Shown here piece after piece: positions 55,379 through 63,436 of a stretch of 64,000 nt of DNA. The DNA comes from Marivita sp. (GTDB lineage Bacteria; Pseudomonadota; Alphaproteobacteria; Rhodobacterales; Rhodobacteraceae), in NCBI RefSeq assembly GCF_020055635.1, contig NZ_JAIPUT010000002.1:142014-206013 (forward strand). The letters are read 5' to 3'. A model generated the notes under the pieces. It was given only the letters and a program-made list of their open reading frames with translations. It had not been told where the DNA came from and did not search any database. Each line of letters begins with the position of its first letter. The first letter of the stretch is position 1. The position numbers were made by a program, and so were the translations under genes.

Positions 55379-55384
55379 GGGTGA

Positions 55385-55606
55385 ATGAACCCGGATACTT
55401 TTTTTGTGATCGGCCTCGTGCTGAGCGTCCTGTCGATTCCGGCGGTTGTCTCTTCAATCTCGAACGGGGACCGTCCGCGCATCGCGACGATCACCCTCAT
55501 GGTGGCGGGGGGCATGATCGTCTGGGCGATCAGCAACAAGCCGGGGGGATATCCGATCGAATCCATCCCCCGGGTGGTCGCACAGGTCCTGTCGGACTTC
55601 ACCTGA
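55385..55606 (+). CDS. Small two-helix membrane protein of unknown function
   Basis: 73-aa protein with two predicted membrane helices (FFVIGLVLSVLSIPAVVSSI and IATITLMVAGGMIVWAI) and a short cytoplasmic or periplasmic tail (ESIPRVVAQVLSDFT). Strong ribosome site GGAAGGG, itself involved in a hairpin. It lies 34 nt after pyk and before rpmI. I recall similar small proteins near pyk in Rhodobacteraceae, but no function. Confidence 0.75.
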   Translation: MNPDTFFVIGLVLSVLSIPAVVSSISNGDRPRIATITLMVAGGMIVWAISNKPGGYPIESIPRVVAQVLSDFT

Positions 55607-55630
55607 GAGGCTTGCCGGCGCAAAGCCTCT
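55606..55630 (+). terminator. Possible terminator after the small membrane gene
   Basis: AGAGGCTT (55606-55613) pairs with AAGCCTCT (55623-55630) around a 9-nt loop, beginning at the last base of the stop codon. Only a short T stretch follows. Confidence 0.5.
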
Positions 55631-55734
55631 TGCATCGCACGACGTCCCCGCCTATACGGCGCGCTCTATCCGCGTGGCCGGTCGAAATGGCATACCGAGT
55701 CGCGCGTTCACCGATCTGATGACAGGAGACGGAA

Positions 55735-55935
55735 ATGCCGAAGATGAAGACGAAGTCGAGCTGCAAAAAGCGGTTCAAGGTGACGGCCACGGGCCGCATC
55801 AAGGCAGGTCAGGCCGGCAAACGCCACGGCATGATCAAGCGCCACAAGAAGTTCATCCGCGACGCGCGCGGAACCACCGTGTTGTCGAAGGCTGATGAGC
55901 AGATCATCAAGCCGATGATGCCCTACGCGCGCTAA
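55735..55935 (+). CDS. rpmI: 50S ribosomal protein L35
   Basis: 66-aa basic ribosomal protein: [20 protein letters not shown] at the N terminus and [20 protein letters not shown] in the centre are the L35 signature. GGAG lies 5-8 nt upstream of the ATG. It is followed 12 nt later by rplT. The usual partner infC is not adjacent here. Confidence 0.97.
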   Translation: MPKMKTKSSCKKRFKVTATGRIKAGQAGKRHGMIKRHKKFIRDARGTTVLSKADEQIIKPMMPYAR

Positions 55936-55947
55936 GGAGGAAGAACC

Positions 55948-56313
55948 ATGTCCCGAGTAAAAGGCGGAACCACCACACACGCCCGTCACAAGAAGGTCAT
56001 CAAGGCCGCCAAAGGTTACTATGGCCGCCGCAAGAACACCTTCAAGGTTGCACGCCAGGCCGTCGACAAGGCGAACCAGTACGCCACACGCGACCGCAAG
56101 AACCGCAAGCGCAATTTCCGCGCGCTGTGGATCCAGCGGATCAACGCGGCCGTGCGGTCGCATGACGAAGCGCTGACATATTCCCGCTTCATCAACGGCC
56201 TGACATTGGCTGGCATTGAAGTGGACCGCAAGGTTCTGGCCGATCTGGCCGTACACGAGCCCGAAGCTTTCGGTGCGATCGTGGATCAGGCCAAGGGTGC
56301 TTTGGCCGCGTAA
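55948..56313 (+). CDS. rplT: 50S ribosomal protein L20
   Basis: 121-aa protein that binds 23S rRNA early in 50S assembly. Typical parts: [60 protein letters not shown] and [27 protein letters not shown] precedes the start. In many bacteria L20 represses its own operon by binding the leader; I saw no obvious L20-binding mimic here. A terminator follows. Confidence 0.98.
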   Translation: MSRVKGGTTTHARHKKVIKAAKGYYGRRKNTFKVARQAVDKANQYATRDRKNRKRNFRALWIQRINAAVRSHDEALTYSRFINGLTLAGIEVDRKVLADLAVHEPEAFGAIVDQAKGALAA

Positions 56314-56339
56314 GCGACCCGAAGACCGGAATTTTTGAA

Positions 56340-56366
56340 AGCCCTGCCAGTTTGGCGGGGCTTTTT
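56340..56366 (+). terminator. Rho-independent terminator of rpmI-rplT
   Basis: AGCCCTGCCA (56340-56349) pairs with TGGCGGGGCT (56353-56362), with one T-G wobble and a 3-nt loop, followed by TTTTT ending at 56366. It begins 26 nt behind the rplT stop. Confidence 0.93.
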
Positions 56367-56478
56367 CGTTCAGGCACCGTGATCCGCAGCCCCGAGCGCC
56401 GCGCAACAGGACGAAAGTTTCCCTAGCGTAAATTGGCGCGGCTTGGCACTCTTACCCATAATTAAATGGGAGGAAATC

Positions 56479-58278
56479 ATGCTCGACTCGACACTGGCTG
56501 ACACAACGCAGGTTTTTCTCGATGAGTTCGGGAAAGCCCTCGAAGACGGCGACATTGCCCGCGCCCGCGATATGTTCGCGGATGACTGCTACTGGCGGGA
56601 CCTTGTGATCTTCACCTGGAACCTCAAGACGGTGGAAGGCAAGGATCAGGTCGAGGATATGCTGACCCATCAGCTTGCCACGACCAAGCCGCAAAACTGG
56701 GCGCTGGCCGATGGTGAAGTCGTCACCGAGGATGGCGGCATCACAACCGCCTGGATCACCTTCGAGACCGAGCTTGCCCGCGGATTTGGCCTGATGCGCC
56801 TGCGCGACGGCAGGATCTGGACGTTGCTGACCACGATGGTCGAACTCAAGGGCTTCGAGGAACCCAAGGGCTTTGACCGGCCGCTTGGCGCCAGGCATGG
56901 TGCAGGAAAGAACCGCGAGACATGGGCCGAGGAGCGCGAACGCGAAGCGGCCGAACTGGGGTATGCGACCCAGCCCTACACTCTGATCATCGGCGGCGGG
57001 CAGGGCGGGATCGCGCTGGGTGCGCGGCTGCGGCAGCTTGGCGTGCCGACCATCATCGTCGAACGCAACGACCGCCCCGGCGACAGCTGGCGCAAGCGCT
57101 ACAAGTCGCTCTGCCTGCATGACCCGGTCTGGTACGACCATCTGCCCTACATCAAGTTCCCCGAGAACTGGCCTGTCTTTGCCCCGAAGGACAAGATCGG
57201 CGACTGGCTGGAAATGTATACCAAGGTGATGGAGTTGAATTACTGGACCCGCACCACCGCCAAATCGGCCACCTATGACGAGGCCAAGAAGGAATGGACC
57301 GTCGTGCTGGACCGCGATGGCACGGAAGTCACCCTGCGACCCAAGCAACTGGTGATGGCCACCGGCATGTCGGGCAAGGCGCGCATGCCCGATTTTCCGG
57401 GCATGGAAACCTTCAAGGGCGAGATGCATCACTCCTCGCAGCATCCGGGCCCCGACAAATACAAGGGCAAGAAATGCGTTGTGGTCGGGTCGAACAACTC
57501 GGCCCACGACATCTGCGCAGCGCTTTGGGAACATGATGCCGATGTCACGATGGTGCAGCGGTCCTCGACCCATATCGTGCGCTCGGACACGCTGATGGAG
57601 ATCGGTCTGGGCGATCTTTATTCCGAACGGGCGGTCAATGCTGGTGTGACGACGGAAAAGGCCGACCTGATCTTTGCCTCGCTGCCCTACGCGATCCTGC
57701 ACGAATTCCAGATCCCGGCCTATGCCGCGATGAAAGAGCAGGACAGGGAATTCTATGACGGGCTTGAAAAGGCGGGCTTCTGGCTTGACTGGGGCGACGA
57801 CGAGTCCGGTCTCTTCATGAAGTACCTGCGACGTGGCTCGGGCTATTACATCGACGTGGGCGCAAGCCAGCTCATCATCGATGGCGAGGTCAAGCTCAAG
57901 CGCGGGCAGGTGACCGAGATCGTCGAGGACGGGCTGATCCTCGACAGCGGTGAAAAGCTGGAAGCGGACCTGATCGTCTTTGCCACCGGCTACAATTCGA
58001 TGAACGGCTGGGTCGCCGACCTGATGGGTCAGGACATGGCCGACAAGGTCGGCAAGGTCTGGGGGCTCGGGTCGGACACCACCAAGGATCCCGGCCCATG
58101 GGAGGGCGAACAGCGCAACATGTGGAAGCCCACCCAGCAGGAAAACCTGTGGTTCCATGGCGGCAACCTGCACCAGTCGCGGCATTATTCGCAATTCCTT
58201 GCGCTGCAACTCAAGGCGCGGATGGAAGGCCTTCCGACCCCGGTCTATGCGTTGCAAGAGGTGCACCACCTGTCTTGA
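56479..58278 (+). CDS. NTF2-like domain fused to a flavin-containing monooxygenase-like oxidoreductase
   Basis: 599-aa protein. Residues about 10-125 are SnoaL/NTF2-like (FLDEFGKALEDGDIARARDM, ADDCYWRDLVIFTWNLKTV). The main body is a class-B-monooxygenase-type flavoprotein: FAD fingerprint LIIGGGQGGIALGARLRQLG near 170, FxGxxxHS-like region FPGMETFKGEMHHSSQHPG, NAD(P) fingerprint CVVVGSNNSAHDICAALWEH near 334, and ATGYNSMNGW late FAD motif. Substrate unknown; N- or S-oxygenation or Baeyer-Villiger oxidation is possible. GGAGGA precedes ATG 56479. It stands alone between the rplT terminator and a serine hydrolase gene. Confidence 0.87.
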   Translation: MLDSTLADTTQVFLDEFGKALEDGDIARARDMFADDCYWRDLVIFTWNLKTVEGKDQVEDMLTHQLATTKPQNWALADGEVVTEDGGITTAWITFETELARGFGLMRLRDGRIWTLLTTMVELKGFEEPKGFDRPLGARHGAGKNRETWAEEREREAAELGYATQPYTLIIGGGQGGIALGARLRQLGVPTIIVERNDRPGDSWRKRYKSLCLHDPVWYDHLPYIKFPENWPVFAPKDKIGDWLEMYTKVMELNYWTRTTAKSATYDEAKKEWTVVLDRDGTEVTLRPKQLVMATGMSGKARMPDFPGMETFKGEMHHSSQHPGPDKYKGKKCVVVGSNNSAHDICAALWEHDADVTMVQRSSTHIVRSDTLMEIGLGDLYSERAVNAGVTTEKADLIFASLPYAILHEFQIPAYAAMKEQDREFYDGLEKAGFWLDWGDDESGLFMKYLRRGSGYYIDVGASQLIIDGEVKLKRGQVTEIVEDGLILDSGEKLEADLIVFATGYNSMNGWVADLMGQDMADKVGKVWGLGSDTTKDPGPWEGEQRNMWKPTQQENLWFHGGNLHQSRHYSQFLALQLKARMEGLPTPVYALQEVHHLS

Positions 58279-58370
58279 TGCCGAAAGGGTGGCCGGTCGG
58301 ACGCGCCCGGTCACCTGCACGCAGACGTGATCGGGGGGCGCTGGACTCGCCGTGTCCGGACCTTAGACCC

Positions 58371-59354
58371 ATGGGTATGATGGATCGACGTACATTTCTT
58401 GGCGCCAGCGGCGCAGCCCTGTATTTCCCCCATATCCTGCGTGCCCAGACTTCGGACCTGCGCAGCGCGGTCGAGGCGTTGCCGCAGCTGCACTCGCTTC
58501 AGATCAGCCGCGGCGACAAGACGGTGTTTGCCGAAGCGCCGCGCGGCCCGGGGCTCGACAGCCTCGCGAATATCAAGTCCTGCTCGAAAAGCATCGTCGC
58601 GCTGTTGCTTGGCGCGGCCATTGAGCGGGGGGAAGTGCCTGCGGTGACGGCTGCCCTGTCCGAAGTCGCGCCGTCGATCCTGCCGCCGGACGCAACCGAG
58701 GGCGCCGGGGACATCACGCTCGAAGATCTCGTCACCTTGCGTGCGGGGCTGGAGCGCACCTCGGGTCCGAATTATGGCGCATGGGTCAATTCCCGCAACT
58801 GGCTGGCCGATGCGCTGTCGCGGCCGATGGTGGCCGAGCCCGGCGGGCGGATGCTGTATTCCACCGGATCGACCCATATCCTTGGCGCCGCCCTGACCGA
58901 GGCCACGGGCAAGAGCCTTCTGGCGCAGGCCCGCGACCGGCTTGGTGAGCCGCTGGACATCGAGATCCCGCCTTGGACTCGCGATCCGCAGGGGTATTAC
59001 ATGGGCGGCAACAACATGGCGCTCCGCCCGACGGCGATGCTCAGGATCGCAATGCTGATGCGGGATGGTGGGAAATATGGCGCCCGACAGATCATCCCGG
59101 AAGACTGGATCGCCGCCTCGACGCAGCAGCATGCCCGGTCCCCATGGTCGGGTCTTGCCTATGGCTATGGCTGGTTCCTGTCGCCATCGGGATATACGCT
59201 TGCCCGCGGCTATGGCGGGCAGATCATCGCGGCGCACGCGGCACGCAATATTGCGGTGGCAATCACGTCGGACCCGAACCAGCCGGCGCGATCCGGTGGG
59301 TATTTCGGAGATCTGATGCGCCTTCTGGACGGACCGGTTCTGGCCTTGGCCTGA
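58371..59354 (+). CDS. Exported serine hydrolase (beta-lactamase/esterase class C family)
   Basis: About 327-aa protein with a twin-arginine-type signal (DRRTFLGASGAALYFPHILR, cleavage likely near RAQ). The catalytic SxxK is in NIKSCSKSIVALLLGAAIE, the Tyr motif in MLYSTGSTHILGAAL, and the KTG-like block is GYGGQIIAA. It belongs to penicillin-binding-like serine hydrolases (esterase, peptidase or 6-aminohexanoate hydrolase-like); true beta-lactamase activity is not implied. Three in-frame ATGs (58371, 58377, 58380) compete and none has a strong ribosome site. Confidence 0.83.
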   Translation: MGMMDRRTFLGASGAALYFPHILRAQTSDLRSAVEALPQLHSLQISRGDKTVFAEAPRGPGLDSLANIKSCSKSIVALLLGAAIERGEVPAVTAALSEVAPSILPPDATEGAGDITLEDLVTLRAGLERTSGPNYGAWVNSRNWLADALSRPMVAEPGGRMLYSTGSTHILGAALTEATGKSLLAQARDRLGEPLDIEIPPWTRDPQGYYMGGNNMALRPTAMLRIAMLMRDGGKYGARQIIPEDWIAASTQQHARSPWSGLAYGYGWFLSPSGYTLARGYGGQIIAAHAARNIAVAITSDPNQPARSGGYFGDLMRLLDGPVLALA

Positions 59355-59422
59355 CACGAAGATCCCTTGCCTTCGCCTGGCGGGCAAGCAACATGGGCCA
59401 GTTCCCAATCTGCGGAGTGAAC

Positions 59423-60907
59423 ATGCCCATGGCGCCCCTCTGGCTGCTTGTCGCCCTTCAGGCCACCGTGTCCGCAGCGTCCATGGTGGTCGAGATCGTC
59501 GCGGGGCGCATGCTCGCGCCCTATGTCGGCATGTCGCTTTACACATGGACCTCGGTGATCGCGGTTGTGCTGGCCGGGTTCTCGGCCGGGCATTGGTGGG
59601 GTGGGCGGCTTGCCGACCGTCCCGGCATCAACCCGATGGCGGCCACCGGCTGGGCGCTTGTTGCGGCGGCTGTGACTACCGCATTGGCAAGCGTCGCCCT
59701 GCGCGCCACGGCCGGGCCGATCCTGACGGCCTTGCCGCAACCGGTCTGGGGCATCACCGGGCTGACGTTCGCCGCGTTCTTCCTGCCGTCCCTGTTCGCG
59801 GGCATCCCCGCACCGCTGCTGACCCAGGTGTCGTTGGCCGGCCCGGCGCGTCAGGGTCAGGCGCTGGGCGCGATGTTCGCCTCCGGGGCCATCGGGGCGA
59901 TCCTCGGGACGTTGCTGGCAGGCTTTGTCTTCATCTCGTGGCTGGGCAGCCTCTGGACGCTGGCGACGGTGACACTGGTCTATGCGCTCGGTGCGGCGCT
60001 GTGTTTCGCACTCGCCCGGCGTCTGCGCCTGCTTCACGGAGCCATCGTCGGCGGGCTGGCGGCGATGGGCGTGACGACGGCACTTTCGGACAGCCCCTGC
60101 ACGGTCGAAAGCCGTTACTTTTGCCTGCAAACCGTCGATGTCTCTGCCGATCCGGCACGCCCGACGCGGGCGATGGTGATCGACCATCTTGTGCACGGAA
60201 TCTCGGCGCAGGACGCGCCCGACGTGATGTTCACCGATCATGCCGCGATGCTGGATGCATTGACACAGCTTCGCGCGCCCAATGCAGACCCGTCCAGTTT
60301 TCTGATCGGCGGTGGCAATTATGCCCTCCCGCGCGCCTTTGCCGACCGGGGCCGAACCAGCATCACCGTGGCCGAGATCGACCCCGCCGTGACCGCGTTG
60401 GCCGTGCAGTCATTCTGGTTCGACCCGACGACCACGCATGTGCTCCACCTTGATGCCCGCCGTGCGCTTCTGACAAGGGACACCACCTATGACGTCATCA
60501 TCGGGGATGCCTTCACCGACACCGCCGTGCCGCAACATCTCGTGACGCAGGAATTCTTCGACCTGGTCCGGACCCGCCTGTCATCCGACGGCAGCTACCT
60601 CATGAACGTGATCGACTACGCCGACCGGATGCAGGCGGTCGGCAGCCTGGTCGGAACCCTGCGCCGCGTGTTCCCGGTCGTCGAGGTCTGGACTGAGGCC
60701 CGCCGCCCCGCGCCGGGAGAACGCGTCGTCACGGTGATCGCAGCGGGACGATTTGAAACGCCGGTCGACAGCTTTACCGTGCCGGCCCCGACGCGCACGA
60801 CATTTGCCGCCCTGGGGTCTGGCTTCGTCGACGAGCTTGCGGCGGCAGGCACCCTGCTGACCGATGATTACGCCCCGATCGACCGTCTTGTCGGTCCGCG
60901 CGACTGA
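59423..60907 (+). CDS. Membrane protein fused to a spermidine-synthase-like domain
   Basis: 494 aa. Residues 1-225 form about six to seven membrane helices (LWLLVALQATVSAASMVVEI, YTWTSVIAVVLAGFSAGHWW, ITGLTFAAFFLPSLFAGIPA), the N-terminal module of fused spermidine synthases. Residues about 240-490 form a methyltransferase-like fold: FLIGGGNYALPRAFADRG, VAEIDPAVTALAVQSFW, HLDARRALL, and YDVIIGDAFTDTAVPQHLVT. The usual GGGDG of polyamine synthases reads GGGNY, so aminopropyl transfer is uncertain. GGAG precedes ATG 59423. Confidence 0.87.
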   Translation: MPMAPLWLLVALQATVSAASMVVEIVAGRMLAPYVGMSLYTWTSVIAVVLAGFSAGHWWGGRLADRPGINPMAATGWALVAAAVTTALASVALRATAGPILTALPQPVWGITGLTFAAFFLPSLFAGIPAPLLTQVSLAGPARQGQALGAMFASGAIGAILGTLLAGFVFISWLGSLWTLATVTLVYALGAALCFALARRLRLLHGAIVGGLAAMGVTTALSDSPCTVESRYFCLQTVDVSADPARPTRAMVIDHLVHGISAQDAPDVMFTDHAAMLDALTQLRAPNADPSSFLIGGGNYALPRAFADRGRTSITVAEIDPAVTALAVQSFWFDPTTTHVLHLDARRALLTRDTTYDVIIGDAFTDTAVPQHLVTQEFFDLVRTRLSSDGSYLMNVIDYADRMQAVGSLVGTLRRVFPVVEVWTEARRPAPGERVVTVIAAGRFETPVDSFTVPAPTRTTFAALGSGFVDELAAAGTLLTDDYAPIDRLVGPRD

Positions 60908-61005
60908 CGCGCTCTGCCGATGAGCCGCGCCGCGCCCGCTCAAACCCGTCGACTTGACGGTGGAAACATGTTCCTTGGCGTTCAGGTCGCACCGGGACAG
61001 ACGCC

Positions 61006-61914
61006 ATGAAAAGAGATACGGACAACGTGGTGTTGGGCATCCTAGTCAGCATTGCAGCGCTGCTTCTCTTCGATCTCATGGGGGTCATCATCAAGCACCT
61101 GTCGCCCCGCTATGGCGCGGCGGAGTTGTCTGCCTATCGCAACTTCTTTGGTCTGGTGCCCAGCGGCATCGCCCTCTGGATGAACTCGACATGGCGTCGC
61201 AGCGGCCGCAGCCTGAAGATCCGGCAATGGCGCCTGGCTGTGTATCGCGGCGCCGCCGTGACCTTTGCACAGGTCATGTTCTACATGTCGCTGGGTCTGA
61301 TGGCCTTTGCCACGGCCACGACGATTTCCTATACGACGGCACTCTTCACGACCGCGCTGGCGGTTCCCCTGTTGGGAGAACGTGTCGGCCTTGCCCGGTG
61401 GTCTGCGGTGGCGATCGGGTTTGTCGGCGTGTTGATGATCATGCAACCCGGCACGGATGCGTTTTCCTGGCACATGCTGCTGCCTTTCGGGGCCGCTGCG
61501 CTTTACGCCTATTCGGGGGTCACCGCGCGCCTGATCGACCCCGAAGTGCCGACCGCGCTGTTCAATCTCTATTCTTCGGTTGTTGCCGCCCTGGGATCGT
61601 TTCTGCTGGCGATCCTGCTGGGTGGGTTTACGCCCTTGATCAGTGTGCAGGATCTCGGGTTGATCGTGCTCATGGGTCTGTTCGGCGGTTCTGCCGTGCT
61701 GTGCCTGGTGATTTCCTTTCGCATGACGGAGCCAAGCAATCTTGCCCCGTTCAGTTATTTCGGCATCCCCATCGCCTTTGGGCTGGGCTGGGTGTTCTTC
61801 GATGAGGCCCCCATCGACACGCTGATGCCGGGTGCCTTGCTGATCGTCGCAGGCGGTCTGATGATCGTGTACCGGGAACGCCGCCTGAGTCGCGCGGGCC
61901 TCGCGGCGCGCTGA
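61006..61914 (+). CDS. EamA/DMT family transporter
   Basis: 302-aa inner-membrane transporter with ten predicted helices in two EamA repeats: first repeat from VLGILVSIAALLLFDLMGVI to about 140 (YTTALFTTALAVPLLGERVG is the typical repeat end), second repeat from MLLPFGAAALYAYSGVTARL to about 285 (APFSYFGIPIAFGLGWVFFD). Members export amino acids or other metabolites; the substrate cannot be told. It begins 98 nt after the spermidine-synthase-like gene and is convergent with the OmpA-family gene. Confidence 0.92.
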   Translation: MKRDTDNVVLGILVSIAALLLFDLMGVIIKHLSPRYGAAELSAYRNFFGLVPSGIALWMNSTWRRSGRSLKIRQWRLAVYRGAAVTFAQVMFYMSLGLMAFATATTISYTTALFTTALAVPLLGERVGLARWSAVAIGFVGVLMIMQPGTDAFSWHMLLPFGAAALYAYSGVTARLIDPEVPTALFNLYSSVVAALGSFLLAILLGGFTPLISVQDLGLIVLMGLFGGSAVLCLVISFRMTEPSNLAPFSYFGIPIAFGLGWVFFDEAPIDTLMPGALLIVAGGLMIVYRERRLSRAGLAAR

Positions 61915-61965
61915 AAAGGCGATGCCCAAGCACCGCCTTTGAAATCCTATTCACGCCGGACGAGA

Positions 61966-63156
61966 TCAGTTCTCGAGGATCACGTCGAAATCGACCCGCC
62001 GCGCGCTCAGTCCCGGTTGTCCGGGCAGGATCTGTGGGGTGGAATGGGCCGCGATGATGATCTCGCCAGAGTCGAAGCCCGATCCCACCAGATAGCTCAT
62101 CAGGGCGACCGCCCGCAGCCGTGCCGTGGCCGGTGTTTCGCCCGATCCCGGTTCGTCCGAATACTGACCGATCACCCGAAGCCGGGCGTCCGGGCACGAG
62201 CTTGCCTGTGCGGCCAGCTCGATCAGGGCCGGAATGCCCTCGGACGGCGCGGTGATGGACCGGGGCGAGTAGAACAGCCTGGTCTGGGCCACTGCTGCCT
62301 GAAGCTCTGCCGCACAGGCCGAGACAGTTTCGGTCCGCGGCTGCGGGGCTGTCGGGACCGGGGCTGTCTGACGAGACGCTTCGCGAATTTCGAATTCAAC
62401 GCGGCGGTCATAATACCCTCTCGGTTGGCTGCCGGTTAGGCCCGAGGGCTCCTGGCTGCCCAGCCCGACCGCGGTGAACCGTGCGGTCTCGATCCCCGAG
62501 GCCGACAGACGCTTGAGCACCTCGTCGGCGCGTTTCTGGCTCAGTTGCAGGTTCGCGGCCGGATCCCCCGACGGGTCGGAATGGCCGGTGATCACGATCT
62601 CGACGCCGTGACAGTCCTGCGCCACCAGCCCGATCAGGCGGGCCTGCGCCATCCCGGCGTCTTCGGTCGTCAGCCCGCCGCTGGGAAAATAGATGCGTGC
62701 CCCGTCGGCCAGCACCCGCAGATCGTCGATGCAGGAGGTGTCCTGGGCAAGCTTGGCCTGCGCGGCCTTGAAAAAGGCGCCCGGATCGGCGGCAGGCGCG
62801 CTTTGCGGGTCCGGCGAGATCGACACCGGCAGCGGCTCGACCTCGGGGGCCGCGACCGGGTTTGGGGCCACGACGGCTGGCGCGATCGTGGTGGCAGCCT
62901 CTGGAAGGCGTTGCGACTGGATCACTGCCGCCTGAACGGCGGACACATCACCCGAAGCGCGCGCCGCAAGCCCCGCGCCTTGCTGGCCCAGGGCGACCGG
63001 GTTCTGCGTGATGCTGCGCGACACTTCCATCTCGTTCGGATCGAACGTCGTGTCGGTGTCCCGTGGTCCAAGTTGAATGACGCCCGTCGCGGCCAGCACG
63101 ATTGCCACGGTTGGCGCCACCCATGGTAAATGTTCCTTCAAAATGCGTATCGACAT
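61966..63156 (-). CDS. OmpA-family envelope protein with two OmpA-like regions
   Basis: 396-aa protein with one N-terminal membrane anchor (WVAPTVAIVLAATGVIQL, about 11-28), a long Ala/Pro-rich periplasmic linker (about 60-125) and a peptidoglycan-binding OmpA domain (about 140-265) with IVITGHSDPSGDPAANLQLS, QKRADEVLKRL and GYYDRRVEFEI. A second, shortened OmpA-like region follows (about 290-396; VIGQYSDEPGSGETPATARL, SARRVDFDVIL). It probably ties the inner membrane to the wall. GGGGGAAAGAG precedes ATG 63156; the frame extends to 63315 without a ribosome site. Confidence 0.87.
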   Translation of the reverse strand: MSIRILKEHLPWVAPTVAIVLAATGVIQLGPRDTDTTFDPNEMEVSRSITQNPVALGQQGAGLAARASGDVSAVQAAVIQSQRLPEAATTIAPAVVAPNPVAAPEVEPLPVSISPDPQSAPAADPGAFFKAAQAKLAQDTSCIDDLRVLADGARIYFPSGGLTTEDAGMAQARLIGLVAQDCHGVEIVITGHSDPSGDPAANLQLSQKRADEVLKRLSASGIETARFTAVGLGSQEPSGLTGSQPRGYYDRRVEFEIREASRQTAPVPTAPQPRTETVSACAAELQAAVAQTRLFYSPRSITAPSEGIPALIELAAQASSCPDARLRVIGQYSDEPGSGETPATARLRAVALMSYLVGSGFDSGEIIIAAHSTPQILPGQPGLSARRVDFDVILEN

Positions 63157-63412
63157 GCTCTTTCCCCCGAATAAGCGCAGCACAGCGGGTGTTGTGTCAC
63201 CCAACATATTGACAAATATCTGTGTAGTTCTGCTGAATTTGGTGTTTCCGTCAACATCTATGTCGCAGGACATAGCTGATCCCCTGCCTTTTTTGCGCAC
63301 CTGTCGCCGTCCCACGTCAGACGGGGCAGTTCCGGAAACATAGCGACAAGACCCCGGCAGGACGTTTTGGGCTGCGCTTCATCTTGCAATCCCGGTATCC
63401 TGTGGTAGCAGA

Positions 63413-63432
63413 CCCTCCTGAATTCAGGAGGG
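63413..63432 (+). promoter_or_regulatory. Perfect palindrome containing the pheS ribosome site
   Basis: CCCTCCTGAA and TTCAGGAGGG form a perfect 20-bp palindrome whose 3' half is the Shine-Dalgarno sequence (AGGAGGG), 4 nt before the pheS ATG. In mRNA the site could be hidden in a hairpin or in intermolecular pairing; as DNA it may be a dyad operator. Confidence 0.65.
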
Positions 63433-63436
63433 TGAC

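Noticed and set aside
63157..63412. Attenuator with Phe-rich leader peptide before pheS
   Set aside because: No ATG-initiated short ORF with clustered Phe codons and no alternative terminator with a T-tract was seen.
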